From Lepas anatifera (Eukaryota; Arthropoda; Thecostraca; Lepadidae), in NCBI GenBank assembly GCA_034440635.1, contig JAOTON010001351.1, forward strand, positions 1,019,501 to 1,083,500: a stretch of DNA of 64,000 nt. The letters are read 5' to 3'. Shown here piece after piece: positions 35,159-46,300 of this stretch. The notes under the pieces are model-generated. The model was not told the origin of the DNA, searched no databases, and saw nothing but the letters and a program-made list of their open reading frames with translations. Position 1 is the first letter of the stretch. Every line of letters starts with the position of its first letter. The translations under genes and the position numbers were made by a program.

Positions 35159-36236
35159 CTGAGCGTCCGTCGTCGCCCCCGCGGCGGCTGTCGGCTGTGC
35201 TGGACGAACCCATCTAATGCGCTTAGCTGGACACTCCGGCTTTCTGCTCTCCTTGAAAAGGATCCGTCGATAAAGCAGCTGGTATAATAGGCTAGACGGC
35301 GAACGGTCATGGCAAGGCACATTTGATGGGACATCCCATTCCGATTCCATAGCAGCGGTGTTATTTCCAGGCAGGACAGGTGGGCTCCGAGAACTGGAAG
35401 TCCGATGTTTGACTGAGCAACGCACTATGAAGTGTTATTTTTGCTGAAATCGATAGACTAGAACTTAAGTTACAAGGTATATACTGGCCCATCTCTTCGA
35501 ATACTGGGTAGTCTGGGGACAAAGGGCTGTGCCCGAATACATAATCCAAGTGCATTATATACCCAAAATTGGTGGAGACAGGCCAGTATATGACTTGTCA
35601 ACTTAAATCATGCTCTTTGCCTCAGCACTCCAATACCTATCAACGTTCGAGACTACAACTTTAATACAAATTATCATTCCGCGGAATCTCAACGGATCCG
35701 TTGAGATGCTTATGCTGCTGCTGCGAAAAATGCAAGGACATAATTCAGATGGCGAGGTTTGGCCCTGCCCCCACTGAGAAATCAGTGACGGCGGCACGCC
35801 AGTGAGAAAAAGAGGGAACAAACGGGTTCAAAGTATGCTAACCCGGGCATTTAACCGGTCGTTTAAACGTTTGGAAAAGACCTGGCAGGATGTTTGGAAA
35901 ACGCTTACCTAGCAACTGCATTACTTACCAACTCTTTGCAGTAGAATCCCAAACTTTTCAAGAGAATATGGCACCTGCGTAGTGCATGCCGAAGAAGACC
36001 TTAGTTTCATGTTGTATTTTATTCAGAACTCACGGTTTTTCCGGAGCAACAGCACTTCCCCTCCTGGGTTGCTACGTTGCACCAATTGAATTGTAAGTTT
36101 TTAGATTAAGCGTCTCTACTTTTAATCTAGCAATATCTGGCGCAGATCATACGTAAGTAATCATATACGAGGGGAAACAGTTCCATACAGGTATTTGTCA
36201 TATCAAAAAATTATCTCAGCATATAACACCAGCGAC
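35159..36236. other. Spacer with dispersed-repeat words
   Basis: GGGCTGTGCCCGAATAC (about 35525) matches, in inverse, the ends of the 15308-16286 element. No gene recognised. Confidence 0.4.
35686..35707. repeat. Perfect 22-bp palindrome
   Basis: ATCTCAACGGA followed directly by its exact inverse, with a BamHI site at the centre. Confidence 0.8.
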
Positions 36237-37457
36237 CAGGGGCGTCGCCACACAATTTTCCCTGCGATGAGAGGGGGGGGTCGGATCCCGGACTGACCAT
36301 GACCGGAGGTGGCGGAGGTGAGGGGGGGGTCGGATCCCGGACTGACCATGACCGGAGGTGGCGGAGGTGAGGGGGGGTCGGATCCCGGACTGACCATGAC
36401 CAGAGATGGCGGGGGCTTGGGGGTTCGGATCCCGGACTGACCATGACCAAAGGTGGCAGGGGGTGTGGGGGGGGGGGTCGGATCCCGGACTGACCATGAC
36501 CGGAGGTGGCGGAGGTGAGGGGGTCGGATCCCGGACTGACCATGACCGGAGGTGGCGGAGGTGAGGGGGGTCGGATCCCGGACTGACCATGACCGGAGGT
36601 GGCGGAGGTGGGGGGTCGGATCCCGGACTGACCATGACCGGAGGTGGCGGGGGTGTGGGGGGTCGGATCCCGGACTGACCATGACCGGCGGTGGCAGGGG
36701 TGAGGGGGGTCGGATCCCGGACTGACCATGACCGGAGGTGGCGGAGGTGGGGGGTTTGGTCGGATCCCGGACTGACCATGACCGGAGGTGGCGGGGGTGT
36801 GGGGGGTCGGATCCCGGACTGACCATGACTGGAGGTGGCGGGGGTGTGGGGGGGGTCGGATCCCGGACTGACCATGACCGGAGGTGGCGGGGGTGTGGGG
36901 GGGGTCGGATCCCGGACTGACCATGACCGGAGGTGGCGGGGGTGTGGGGGGCTCGGATCCCGGACTGACCATGACCGGAGGTGGCGGAGGTGAGGGGGGG
37001 TCGTCGGATCCCGGACTGACCATGACCGGAGGTGGCGGAGGTGAGGGGGGGTCGTCGGATCCCGGACTGACCATGACCGGAGGTGGCGGAGGTGAGTGAG
37101 GTCGGATCCCGTACTGACCATGACCGGAGGTGGCGGAGGTGAGGGGGGGTCGTCGGATCCCGGACTGACCATGACCGGTGGTGGCGGAGGTGAGGGGGTC
37201 GGATCCCGGACTGACCATGACCGGAGGTGAGGGGGTCGGATCCCGGACTGACCATGACCGGAGGTGGCGGAGGTGAGGGAGGTTGGATCACGGACTGACC
37301 ATGACCAGAGGTGTGGGGGGTGAGGGGGGGTCGGATTCCGGACTGACCATGACCGGAGGTGGCGGAGGTGAGGGGGTCGGATCCCGGATCGACCATGACC
37401 GGAGGTGAGGGGGGGTCGGATCCCGGACTGACCATGACCGGAGGTGGCGGAGGGGAA
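36237..37457. repeat. 46-49-bp minisatellite starting at a hAT-like end
   Basis: About 25 units containing GGATCCCGGACTGACCATGA then CCGGAGGTGGCGGAGGTGAG and a G run of variable length, which explains the variable period. The array begins next to CAGGGGCGTCGCCAC (36237-36251), the same terminus as the hAT MITE at 41871-42112, but I find no matching right end or TSD. Long Pro/Ser frames on the minus strand are by-products. Confidence 0.92.
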
Positions 37458-37974
37458 TTTTGAGCACAACGGCTGTCTTTCAAAACGCTAAGGACGATGG
37501 GCGTCGCCTACACAAGTCACGTAGTCCACGCAGGTAGTAGGAAAAATACGAGAAAACCTTATTCAAGTCCCAGTGCTATTTTTTATGTTAAGGGGCATCC
37601 TCGTGCTTTGCGAGTTCTGGTAGCAGGTCCTGTCATTTCGTGTTTTGGGCCTTTGTGACATCCATGCCAGCGCAATATATCACACCCGGGCGGTCCACCT
37701 GTTTTGCTCCCGAGTAGAGACGCGCGAAAATATCCCAGGCGGAAAAGCAGTGAATATTAAAGGTTCCATTCTCGCCTGCAAACAAGGTGCGGAGGCGCAG
37801 CCACGGCGCGCTGCAGGTTATAAGCGCATCTATTCTCAGACTGGAAAGGCTTCACAGGATGTTTGCCATTTTTCCGCTGCCAAATGTGAAGGCTGGTCAG
37901 CCTCGGAAGGCTCGTCAATGCTGCCGACACGTCGACACCACTCAGCGGAGCATCAGCCGCAAGACATGTGCTTG
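37458..37974. other. Spacer
   Basis: GGGCGTCGCC near 37500 echoes the hAT-like terminus at 36237, in the same orientation. No gene is supported. Confidence 0.35.
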
Positions 37975-38262
37975 CAAGGCGGCACAAACCTAGCGCAATG
38001 CGGCACGAACCTGGCGCAAGGCAGCACGAACATGGCGCAAGGCAGCACGAACATGGCGCAAGGCAGCACGAACCTGGCGCAAGGCAGCACAAACCTAGCG
38101 CAATGCGGCACGAACAAGGCGCAAGACGGCACGAACATGGCGCAAGGAGGCACGACCATGGCGGAAGGCGGCACAAACCTGGCGCAAGGAGGCACGAACA
38201 AAGCGCAAGGCGGCACGAACCCGGCGCCAGGCGACACGAACCTGGCGCCAGACGACAACAAT
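37975..38262. repeat. 21-bp minisatellite, about 13 copies
   Basis: Unit of the type GGCACGAACCTGGCGCAAG with small variants. The period is a multiple of three, so the plus-strand frame at 37645-38298 reads a 7-residue repeat (TNLAQGS-like). No evidence of a real protein beyond that. Confidence 0.9.
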
Positions 38263-38315
38263 ACGACCAAAGGTCAGTACGATAACCGCAATCAATGAAC
38301 CGGGCGACGCCTTAA

Positions 38316-38990
38316 CACCCACCCCGATGGGCCTCCGAGCCACCTTCGTCATGGCGGGGGTGTTCAAACACCCCACTCGAACTCGGCTCCTATACAGGAT
38401 AGCAAAAAACGCGAACGCTGGTAGATAGCTCATACAACGTCATGAAGAAACTACATCAGTGAATTTTTGTCTTAGGTCAATATTGAGGTCATGACAGGTC
38501 AAAGAAGGTGGCATACTGGAGAAGAGTTTCGGGGCTCTGGCGTTTGACCGAGTTGACACCATTCGCTTCCTCTTGTTACGGCAAATCGAATGATGCACAA
38601 TACGAGTACATATACTAGATCAAAACACAAAAATGACCTGACCTGAGGTCAGAGGCAATATGTTCATCAATCGACTCGTAATAAGCATCTAAACGTAATG
38701 GTATCAAATCACAAGCTTTATCGTCGTTTCCTGCAAAGTAATAGACTCAAGTCTGAAAATCTGCTAGCCCAGATGACCTCTCAGAGGTCACAGGTCAAAA
38801 ATTGCAACATGAACCTTGCAAGGGGCCCAGGATACTACGATATGGAGAATTTGAAGGTATTCTCAGCTGTATCTACACAAATACAGCCAAATTTCTGTTT
38901 TCCCCATGCATTTCCAATGGAGAGGTTATGATCCGTACCTGACCTTAGGTCATCGATTTAAAAAATCCCAGAATATATGTTGTGGTACCC
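38316..38990 (+). mobile_element. AGGTCA-family TTAA element, right-truncated
   Basis: Begins CACCCACCCCGATGGGCC after TTAA (38312-38315). A subterminal hairpin GGGGGTGTTCAAACACCCC follows at 38356-38374. The interior contains AGGTCA/TGACCT words (38477-38520, 38640-38800, 38940). No right terminus before the CACAG element at 39006. Confidence 0.65.
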
Positions 38991-41179
38991 GGAGGACCCA
39001 TTCTGCACAGAAAGGAATTCTTACAAGGGTAAACCTTGTCAGACCCTTGTTTACATGACAAATTACTAGGGTAAAACGCAAAGCTTGTACGTTCAAAATC
39101 CGTGCCACGAAAACAAAGGGTAATACAAGGAAGTAGTATATAGTAAGGCAAGGGTTGCTAGAAGACGTTGTATAAACCTTGCAACTTAACTATGGTTAAG
39201 CTACATGGCAAAGACAATGTCAGACAACGTCCCAACAAGCCCTCTACTAGGTCATGATTACCCCGTAACAATGGTAGAACAAGGCCTTGTCTCCGCCTTG
39301 TAGGCAACCGCAGCCTTCCCATAAGAGCGTGACGAGATTAGAACCTTGCTTAGCCAACCGCTTTACCAGTGCGTAACGGGGAGGGAACAAGGGTGCTGCA
39401 AGGCTTCTTACAAGGGTAAAACGAGACTCGGATTACGTCTTCACAACAGCGGCAGATCAAGGACTGCATTTCAGGGGAGGGGGAAGCTTGGGCGCTCGCG
39501 CCTCCCCCACCATAGTGTCGGGACAGTATCCGACTACGCATTTACTTTAGGCACTCTGACATTTCAGGGTTTGGAAGGGAGCTTGAGCCCTCTTAGCCCC
39601 TCCCCTTGTACCCACCACTTCTTCAAAAGGAACTTTTTAGTCTCTATGCGAAAGCTAAAGCGTTTTCTGGGCCCAAATGCAACCGGAGGACCATCAGTAG
39701 AAAAATGTAAGCATTGAGCCACCTCTCAAGCAAGAAAATAATCCGCACGTTGTCTTACCCATATCGGTAAAACACAGCATCACTCATCAGGCGCCCATCA
39801 CAGAAAGAAATTTTTACAAGGGCAAACCTTGTCAGACCCTTGTTTACATGGAAAATTACTAGGGTAAAACGCAAAGCTTGTATGTTCAAAATCCGTGCCA
39901 CGAAAACAAGGGAAATACAAGGAAAAACCATGTAGAACAATGGTAGAACCATAGTACGACAATGGTTGCTAGAAGACGTTGTACAAACCTTGTAACTTAA
40001 CTATGGTTAACCTACATGGCAAAGACAATGGCTGACAACGTCCCCACAAGCCCTCTACTAGGTCATGATTACCCCATAACAAGGGTAGAACAAAGTCTTG
40101 TGTCCGCCTTGTACGCAACGGCAGCCTTCCTACAAGAGCGTGACGAGATTAGAACCTAGCTTGCACAACCGCTCTACCGGTGCGTAACGGGGAGGGAACA
40201 AGGGTGTTGCAAGGCTTATTACAAGGGTAAAACGGGACTCGGATTACGTCTTTACAACAGCGGCAAATCCAGGGCTTCATTTCGGGGGAAGCTTGGGCGT
40301 TCGCGCCTCCCCGCCATAGTGTCTAGACAGCATCCGACTACGCATTTACTTTAGGCACTCTGACATTTCATGATGTGGAAGGGGGCTTGAGCCCTCTTAG
40401 CCCCTCCCCTTGTACCTACCTTGCTTCAAAAGGAACTTTTCGGTCTCTATGCGAAAGCTAAAGCGTTTTCTGGCCCCAAATGCAACCGGAAGACCATCGG
40501 TAGAAAAAGGGTAAGCATTGAGCCACCTCTCAAGCAAGAAAATAACCCGCACGTTGTCTTACCCATATCGGTAAAACACAGCATCACTCATCAGGCGCCG
40601 ATCCATCTGAAAACACCAACAAGATCATATTGGAACTCAACTCACCCTATTTTTTAAACGGGCCCATAGGGCAAACACAATTAGGTTCTACCCACTGCAG
40701 GTACCTAAGCCATATGATCAAATAGTCTGTGCTCCTTTGACACGAAAATATGAGCCTTAATACCAATATGGCATACATGCCTGACGTAACCACATCCCTA
40801 CTTACCTGGACCTGGATTGACCATTCCAAAATGCCTCACTTTTCAACTATTGGAACAGAGAACAATTCTTTCCACTCGCAGATCACTGACAAATATTCCA
40901 GACAGCTTCCAAAGTTCCACGATTGATTAAAATAAGTCACATTTATTCTAACCTACACGCACTCAAAAAAGTTTTCGCGAGCTCCAAGTGGATCATTGCC
41001 CTAGTATCGTTTTACAAGCGTTCATTTCTTGTTAGCAACCAGTTAAACCAGCCGCTCACAATGTTCCGGCTTTTTTGTAACAAGCCCCCCTCGAGAGAGC
41101 CCTAGTTCACTAGTATTTAACCACGTCACAGCTTTGACGGGGGATCGGCTAGCGTAAAAGCCACGTGCTGTGACGAGGC

Positions 41180-41362
41180 TCCGGCCCTCGTTAACAAGGA
41201 ACGCTGGAGCCTGCGATTATGATTGGTTGCGCATCGGGCGGGCTTCGCTCTCATTCGCTAGGCAGCAGTCCGGTACTCGCGCCAAATGTGTTTGTCAGTC
41301 ATTCTTCGTTCTGCTTTCGCGCCGGGATTCGTGTTATCTGCTGCTCCTCCAAAGACGGCAAG
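41180..41362 (+). promoter_or_regulatory. Probable promoter and 5' leader exon of the carried gene
   Basis: CpG-rich stretch with ATTGGTTGCG (an inverted CCAAT box) at about 41222, ending in a strong splice donor AAG|GTAAGA at 41362/41363. No in-frame ATG was found, so it is probably 5' UTR. A frame without ATG crosses it in a phase compatible with exon 2. Confidence 0.45.
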
Positions 41363-41870
41363 GTAAGAAAGCCAAATAAACTGTTAATGAAATATGCAGA
41401 TAGGCGAAGGAACAGAAGGTGCAGGGGGCCATGGCCCCCAATATTCGTGACTCTTATCAATTAACCTAGGGCGTTGTTTGGAGAGAAATGATTTCCAAAT
41501 GCACCTTGGTCCCCTCTTACCAATATTCTGGACGTTCGTATACCTATGACTGTGTATGTGTGCTTTTGTCCGTGTGGGTAAATAGGAAATAACTTGAAAC
41601 CTTCCTCCCAGTGAAAAATTCTAAATTTGCTAAAACTTTGAACGTTCATGTTTGGATACCCATTAGGTAGTTACCGTCGCCATGACAGGGGGTTGTTGCA
41701 ACTTCCTTTAAGGTTTTTCGGGTGATGGTAATGATTGTTCACATTACGTTCTTGAAACTCTGTGCAGCCTATGGCTATATTTTCATTGGCTATATTTTAT
41801 ATTAAGAATAGGAGTGGGAAGGGATGACCTGAAAATTCCCGCTGCCCCCAACTTGGAACATAGTTCCAAG

Positions 41871-42112
41871 CAGGGGCGTCGCCACTGGGGGGGCCAGGGG
41901 GCGGGCCCCCACTTTTGGGCCGACTATTTCCTGATAGTCAAAATGGGAGGAAAATCGAACATTTTAATAACCAGCCGGTGCGGGAGGCAACGAGGAGCCC
42001 AAATCCGAAGACTTTTCGGTCCTAGCGTGGGCAGTTTTTTGTCAGCATAAGGTTGAAGTTTCTGGCTGGCCGCCCCCCCCCCCCCACTTTTTTGGTGGTG
42101 GCGACGCTGTTG
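41871..42112. mobile_element. 242-bp hAT MITE
   Basis: Left end CAGGGGCGTCGCCAC, right end GTGGCGACGCTGTTG, flanked by the perfect 8-bp TSD GTTCCAAG (41863-41870 and 42113-42120). It lies in the first intron of the carried gene, so it entered after the CACTA-like element was assembled or was carried with it. Confidence 0.9.
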
Positions 42113-42399
42113 GTTCCAAGGTCCCTGTTTGGAGTCCAAGAAACATTTTCAATGCTGAAAGCTCGCCTTTCCTCTTTGTCCCTCGCCATGCATTGAACCT
42201 GGGTATTTTCCGTTGATCTTCAAACATAGGCGTGGGAACGGGAGCCCATGCCCCCGAAAATTTTAAGATTAAATAAATATTCAAAAAATCTGGTGGATTT
42301 TGCCAATAGGACCTAAATTTTGAATCCAATGTTTTGCCGCTTGTTTGCAGTAATTAGTCTGCGTTACATGCTGGGTGATGACTTCATAAGGCAATATAA

Positions 42400-42983
42400 T
42401 TTGTTTTATTTGTTAGGGTCATCCCATTTGAAGTTAAAGGTCGCAGGTCAAGGTCGTGGGGCCTTTTTAAGGTCATTGACCCCGTGTTCCCAGTCAAATC
42501 GTATCACCCGTTATGACATATGATTTCCTAATAAAGGCCAGTCTGTGTCAAGGTCAAAGGTCATGGATCAAGGTCAAACCCTTATTTCCTGCCCAACGAG
42601 GGCCAAATTGGCAGTGACCTTGTATTTTACGGGAAAATGCTATTATGTGACATCATAGGTCAATGACCTTGAATGGCCTTGACCCCCAAAATACGAGGTC
42701 ACCTGGTATGGGACCTTCCTTTCATACCCTAATGCCATTTGTAGTGTATTTTTTACTTGTTTCCGCAAAATCTCGGCATTTCCCGGTAGGTCTCCAGCAC
42801 GGCCAAAATTTGATCTTTGTGACCTCGTTTGACCTTGAAGATGTTGACCTAATGTTGATCATCCCAACCCCACCAACCCTTTAAACGCTCATTTTTATAA
42901 CTCTTGGTTTCCGAGATCTCGGGCGGGTCACATTAGGACCCCCTCCACTCCGCGCTAGTGTCAGACCCCCTCCATTGCGCGGG
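42400..42983 (-). mobile_element. AGGTCA-rich TTAA element, fragment
   Basis: The right terminus (inverted) reads CCCGCGCAATGGAGGGGG before TTAA (42984-42987). The interior is dense in AGGTCA/TGACCT, including a direct repeat with one-base spacing (42551-42563), a textbook DR1 arrangement. The left end was not identified. Confidence 0.65.
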
Positions 42984-43029
42984 TTAAGAAAATACTTAAC
43001 TGAATTTAGAACTTCTCGACATTTCAGAA

Positions 43030-43213
43030 TTAAAGTTTCTTCGTCCGTAGACTAATATAAAACACTGCAAAGACACATGCAAAGTTGAAGTTAGAAACAC
43101 GTCACTGAAAGACTTTCAGTGGTGTGTTTTTAACTTTAACTTTGGTATGTGTCTTTGCATTCGTTTATGGTGTGGGTTCTGTATGTATCAATCTACTGGC
43201 GAAGGAACTTTTA
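43030..43213. repeat. Large imperfect hairpin centred on ACTGAAAGACTTTCAGT
   Basis: Arms of about 80-100 bp. The left arm has GCAAAGACACATGCAAAGTT and the right arm has AACTTTGGTATGTGTCTTTGC. There is almost no loop. Confidence 0.8.
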
Positions 43214-43485
43214 CTTTGAAACGTGTTAAAAATTAAAATTCAATAAAATTACTTGTTCATTAAAATATGTTTTGTCCGTGAGGCGGTTTTCAGCTTTTTT
43301 TAAATAACCAACCGAAATATCTGTATTTTGACGCTGGTGGTCCCAAGGCAGGGGAGGTGTCATCCGTACCATGAACACAATGCGTTCCATATTTCCCCGG
43401 GCTCCCTCAACCCTTCCCCTCCCAATGTTGCCCCTGGGTCCTGCGCCTGATGCTATCGCTTCATACTTACTTTTCCACTTTCCAG

Positions 43486-45081
43486 AGAGACGGGACCTAA
43501 TCGTAAGGGGGAAGGCGTCAGCGGCTACTGTCATAGAACGCTATCCGCCCATCACAGACACCGATCAGGTATGCAGATATCCTATTGGAAGTTTCCGAGC
43601 CTCAATTTTTCTTAAAAGTTCATGGTTAAAACTTAAAAAATGGACTTCTCCGCTATGATGAAAAGCGAAAAAATATTTACATCTTTCAGCTGTATTACAG
43701 CTCTTCGTAAAGCGGTAATACAGCTTGAAAAATGGACTTCTCCACTATGATGAAAAGCTATAAAAAATCGTTAGAACTTTCAAGCTGTATTACAGCGTTT
43801 CGTAAAAGCTCCACTGTGATGAAAAGCGAGAAAATCGTTAGAGCTTTCAAGCTGTATTACATCGTTTCGTAAATCTGTAGTACAGCTTGAAAGCTTGAAC
43901 GATTTTTTTCGCTTTTCATCATAGTGGAGAAGTCCTTTTTCAAGTTTTAGTGATATGAAAACTCCACTTATGCCTTTCCGAATTAAAATTTCATGTTAGT
44001 GCTTGTTGTTTCTTATTCGTCATGGCAGTTCTGCGGGCAATAAAGTCAAGAAGCCCCATCGTAGAAAAATGCCTCCGGTCGCCGAACGTTTGTGCTATTA
44101 GTTGTGACGGGGCATGATCCTTGTTTCACAGATCTGGAAGGAGATGGATCGCATGGCCGGGCGCCCTCTCCAAGGAATTCAGGGGAGGTGGGAGCTACTG
44201 ATCTCTTCAGCAGTGAAGGAGTTTGACTGCCTCGATAAAGGTAAAATGCGCAACACATTTCTGTGTCGCTCATTGTTTTCTTTGCATTTATCCCTTTAGA
44301 AAGCGGAATATATTTTCTCACTCCCCCGTGTTTCCGAATGATCACTTCTCCACATTGCGTAGATGTCCCCAAGAATGCTATGTGTGGACGATATTAGGTA
44401 AGGTCACCAGGCTAGATGACCTCGCCTCAAGGCATGATTCAAGCGGAAATCGTGATAAACAAATTACTTTAATGAATCATTGATATATGAAACTGACATG
44501 AAAATAGCAATGCCAACCGAGCATCGCAATTAAGCAACCTGATTTCTATGTCGAGGACCTGGTGTCTATCCCCTCTAGAGATGCGTCTAAAAAGGACTGA
44601 AAGGGGTCTGAATTGATTTAGCCATGACTTAAATAGAATGACATGACCTGTGACTTCTGACTTGAGCAGGTTTCATGATGGAAAGGAATCAGAGATGATA
44701 AGTTACAAAATATGTTGATACACATAACACCATATCCTAAACATGGTATTTTCTGTTGCAGATCGAGCATGCAGGGCTCTGCTATGGACCCTGGGAGCGG
44801 CCCCGTCCGTGCTGAATCCCGACGGGAAACCGGCCCCAGCCGTCATGAAGACCTCTGAGGGAAAGCTGACAGTTGAAGTTGACGGCGTGTGCGTAGCCAC
44901 AGCCAGCACCCTGGTAGACCTGACACTGCTGTGGGCGGCAGTCCTCTTCATATATAACCTAAGATACGGGTCTGCGCGCCGGTTTGGGCGGTTCATGGCC
45001 TCGCAGGTCCTCAAAGTGGAGCGAGAGGTTACCGATTCCTTGGTGGAGAAACTTCGTTCGGCGCTAAGCCGCCACACCTAA
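43486..45081 (+). CDS. Spliced gene of unknown function inside the CACTA-like element
   Basis: Exon model: 43486-43568, 44132-44240 and 44762-45081. Each acceptor has a pyrimidine tract and AG (TTTCCAG, TTGTTTCACAG, TTTCTGTTGCAG) and each internal exon ends at GT (CAG|GTATGC, AAAG|GTAAAA). Phases agree across both introns (0, then 1), and the last exon ends in TAA at 45079-45081. The product of about 170 residues starts with a helical segment (RDLIVRGKASAATVIERYP, then IWKEMDRMAGRP), passes a moderately hydrophobic segment (TLVDLTLLWAAVLFIYNL) and ends in an amphipathic helix. I do not recognise the family; the first part loosely recalls a conserved region of SAMD3-like proteins, a weak impression. 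The start codon is not identified and must lie in an unseen upstream exon, or at the Met in exon 3. Confidence 0.5.
43640..43960. repeat. Cluster of direct and inverted repeats in the intron
   Basis: CAAGCTGTATTACA and TCCACTATGATGAAAAGC recur three to four times in direct orientation, and once inverted at the right edge (AGCTTGAAAGC, then GCTTTTCATCATAGTGGA near 43910-43930). The whole block can fold on itself. Confidence 0.75.
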
Positions 45082-45272
45082 GTGTACCAGTGGTTGCCAT
45101 ATAAGGTGCCATGCAAGGTGGTTACCATGTACCATGGCTTATGCAAGGAGAACACTGGGACAAGGGGAGATGGCTCGGAGAAAATGTGTTCAATGTAGTG
45201 AGATTGTTTGGCAACGAGAAATTTCGATGTTTGATGTTGTCTGATTTTGTTGATGTTCAGTGAACCTTTCCA

Positions 45273-45278
45273 AATAAA
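45273..45278 (+). terminator. Polyadenylation signal AATAAA
   Basis: Canonical hexamer about 190 bp after the stop codon of the carried gene, with a GT-rich stretch (GTATATAAGTGTATTTTTC) following at about 45291. Confidence 0.6.
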
Positions 45279-46300
45279 ACCTTTCACGGGTATATAAGTG
45301 TATTTTTCTTAATGCTCATGGCATTTTAACGCACGGTAGGAGAGGGGATGTGAGCCGCACAAGAAGTCAACAAAAGCTAGTTAATAAGCTAGTTAACAAC
45401 CCGAGTAAAATCCCGAAAGCTAGTAAGGCAAAGACAGGTACATCGCAATACACTCGTAAAACTAGGTCAACGACCTCGTTATATCCTTATTACAATTAAA
45501 GCAAACAAGCATCTGTCGTCTTAAATACCTAGTTACGAGCTAGTAATGTTAGTAAAAACCTTGTCACGCCGCCTTGCATAGACCTCGTAGAACCAGGTGC
45601 CTACAAAATGTTTTGCCTCGTCTTACTACACGCAAGGTAAAATCTTGCAAATGCCTAATAACAAGGGCTTTACGAAGAAAAACCACGTCAATTTTTTTCA
45701 GTGCGGCATGCGTGCCAGGCCACTGTGTATCGCCACGGGTAAACAGAAAGCAAGATGGCGACCGTAACCCGAGCAGGTATTTGAAACCATAGTCAAACGA
45801 CAATGGCCGAGCAAGGGTGCAGCAACGCCCTAGCTTTACCTACCAGCTATTTACAATGCCACTACAACGCCTAGTATTCAGTTAGTGCAGCGCTGGTGCG
45901 CAAGCAAGGTATGAACCAGGTATGAACGATGCGCGCACTATTGTGGCACAAGGCAAGGTTGTCATTCCGTAGTAATTGCATTGCTTTATGCTAGTGACTT
46001 AACCAGGGTTGTTTTACTTCGGTAATTGAACTACGGTGCAACTATTGTTCTGCAATGGTAAGACTTGTAGAAACACAATTTTAAGCTTGTACCTTGTAAT
46101 AAATTATTTCTGTGATCCAGGGGGACGGTTGGGGCGACCGCCTTCACCCGTTGGGCTGAGTTTAGGCATTGCAAGGGGTCTCCTTGCATGGGAGCCCACC
46201 AGTGATGTCTGATGGGTGTTCCGGGGAACCCAAATGCGAACTGAATTTCGGTCCAGGGTGCTCTAGAATTGGTATCAGGGATCCTCAAGAGTTGGTCATG

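Larger units (their letters stand above)
40960..45703 (+). mobile_element. 4.7-kb CACTA-like transposon carrying a spliced gene
   Basis: Ends are CACTCAAAAAAGTTT at left and, inverted, CACTGAAAAAAATT at right. The dinucleotide CG flanks both sides (40958-40959 and 45704-45705). Intact copy B reads ...CTACA-TG-GCATGCG... at the matching point, so the insertion point and 2-bp duplication are directly visible. Inside are a GC-rich leader exon, three phase-consistent coding exons, a polyadenylation signal, a 242-bp hAT MITE, an AGGTCA-rich TTAA element and two hairpin clusters. No transposase domain is recognised, so mobilisation was probably in trans. Confidence 0.75.
39799..46114. mobile_element. 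CACAG-ended element, copy 2 (1.57 kb), split by a CACTA-like transposon
   Basis: Starts CACAGAAAGAAATTTTTACA and ends AATTATTTCTGTG, with AT on both sides (39797-39798 and 46115-46116). It sits inside copy 1. Removing 40960-45703 plus one CG restores a 1570-bp element collinear with intact copy B. Internal sequence is rich in ACAAGG/CCTTGT hexamers and has no coding frame. Confidence 0.85.

Noticed and set aside
36203..37483. Pro/Ser/Gly-rich frames of over 400 codons
   Set aside because: By-products of the 46-49-bp minisatellite; three frames are open at once, as expected for a GC-rich repeat without stops.
36237..37510. Complete hAT element around the 46-49-bp minisatellite
   Set aside because: Only a left-end match (CAGGGGCGTCGCCAC) is present; no inverted right end and no copy of the flanking CCAGCGAC were found.
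37645..38298. 217-codon frame with a TNLAQGS-like heptad
   Set aside because: The repetitive part is the 21-bp minisatellite and the upstream part has no recognisable motif or splice context.
42551..42563. Functional nuclear-receptor enhancer of the carried gene
   Set aside because: A DR1 site is present, but it lies in a repeat family full of the same hexamer, so no gene-specific regulatory role can be inferred from sequence alone.
44373..44407. Extra exon between exons 3 and 4 of the carried gene (TTGCGTAG|ATGTCC ... TTAG|GTAAGG)
   Set aside because: Including it in the phase set by exon 3 gives an in-frame stop; joining exon 3 directly to exon 4 keeps the frame.
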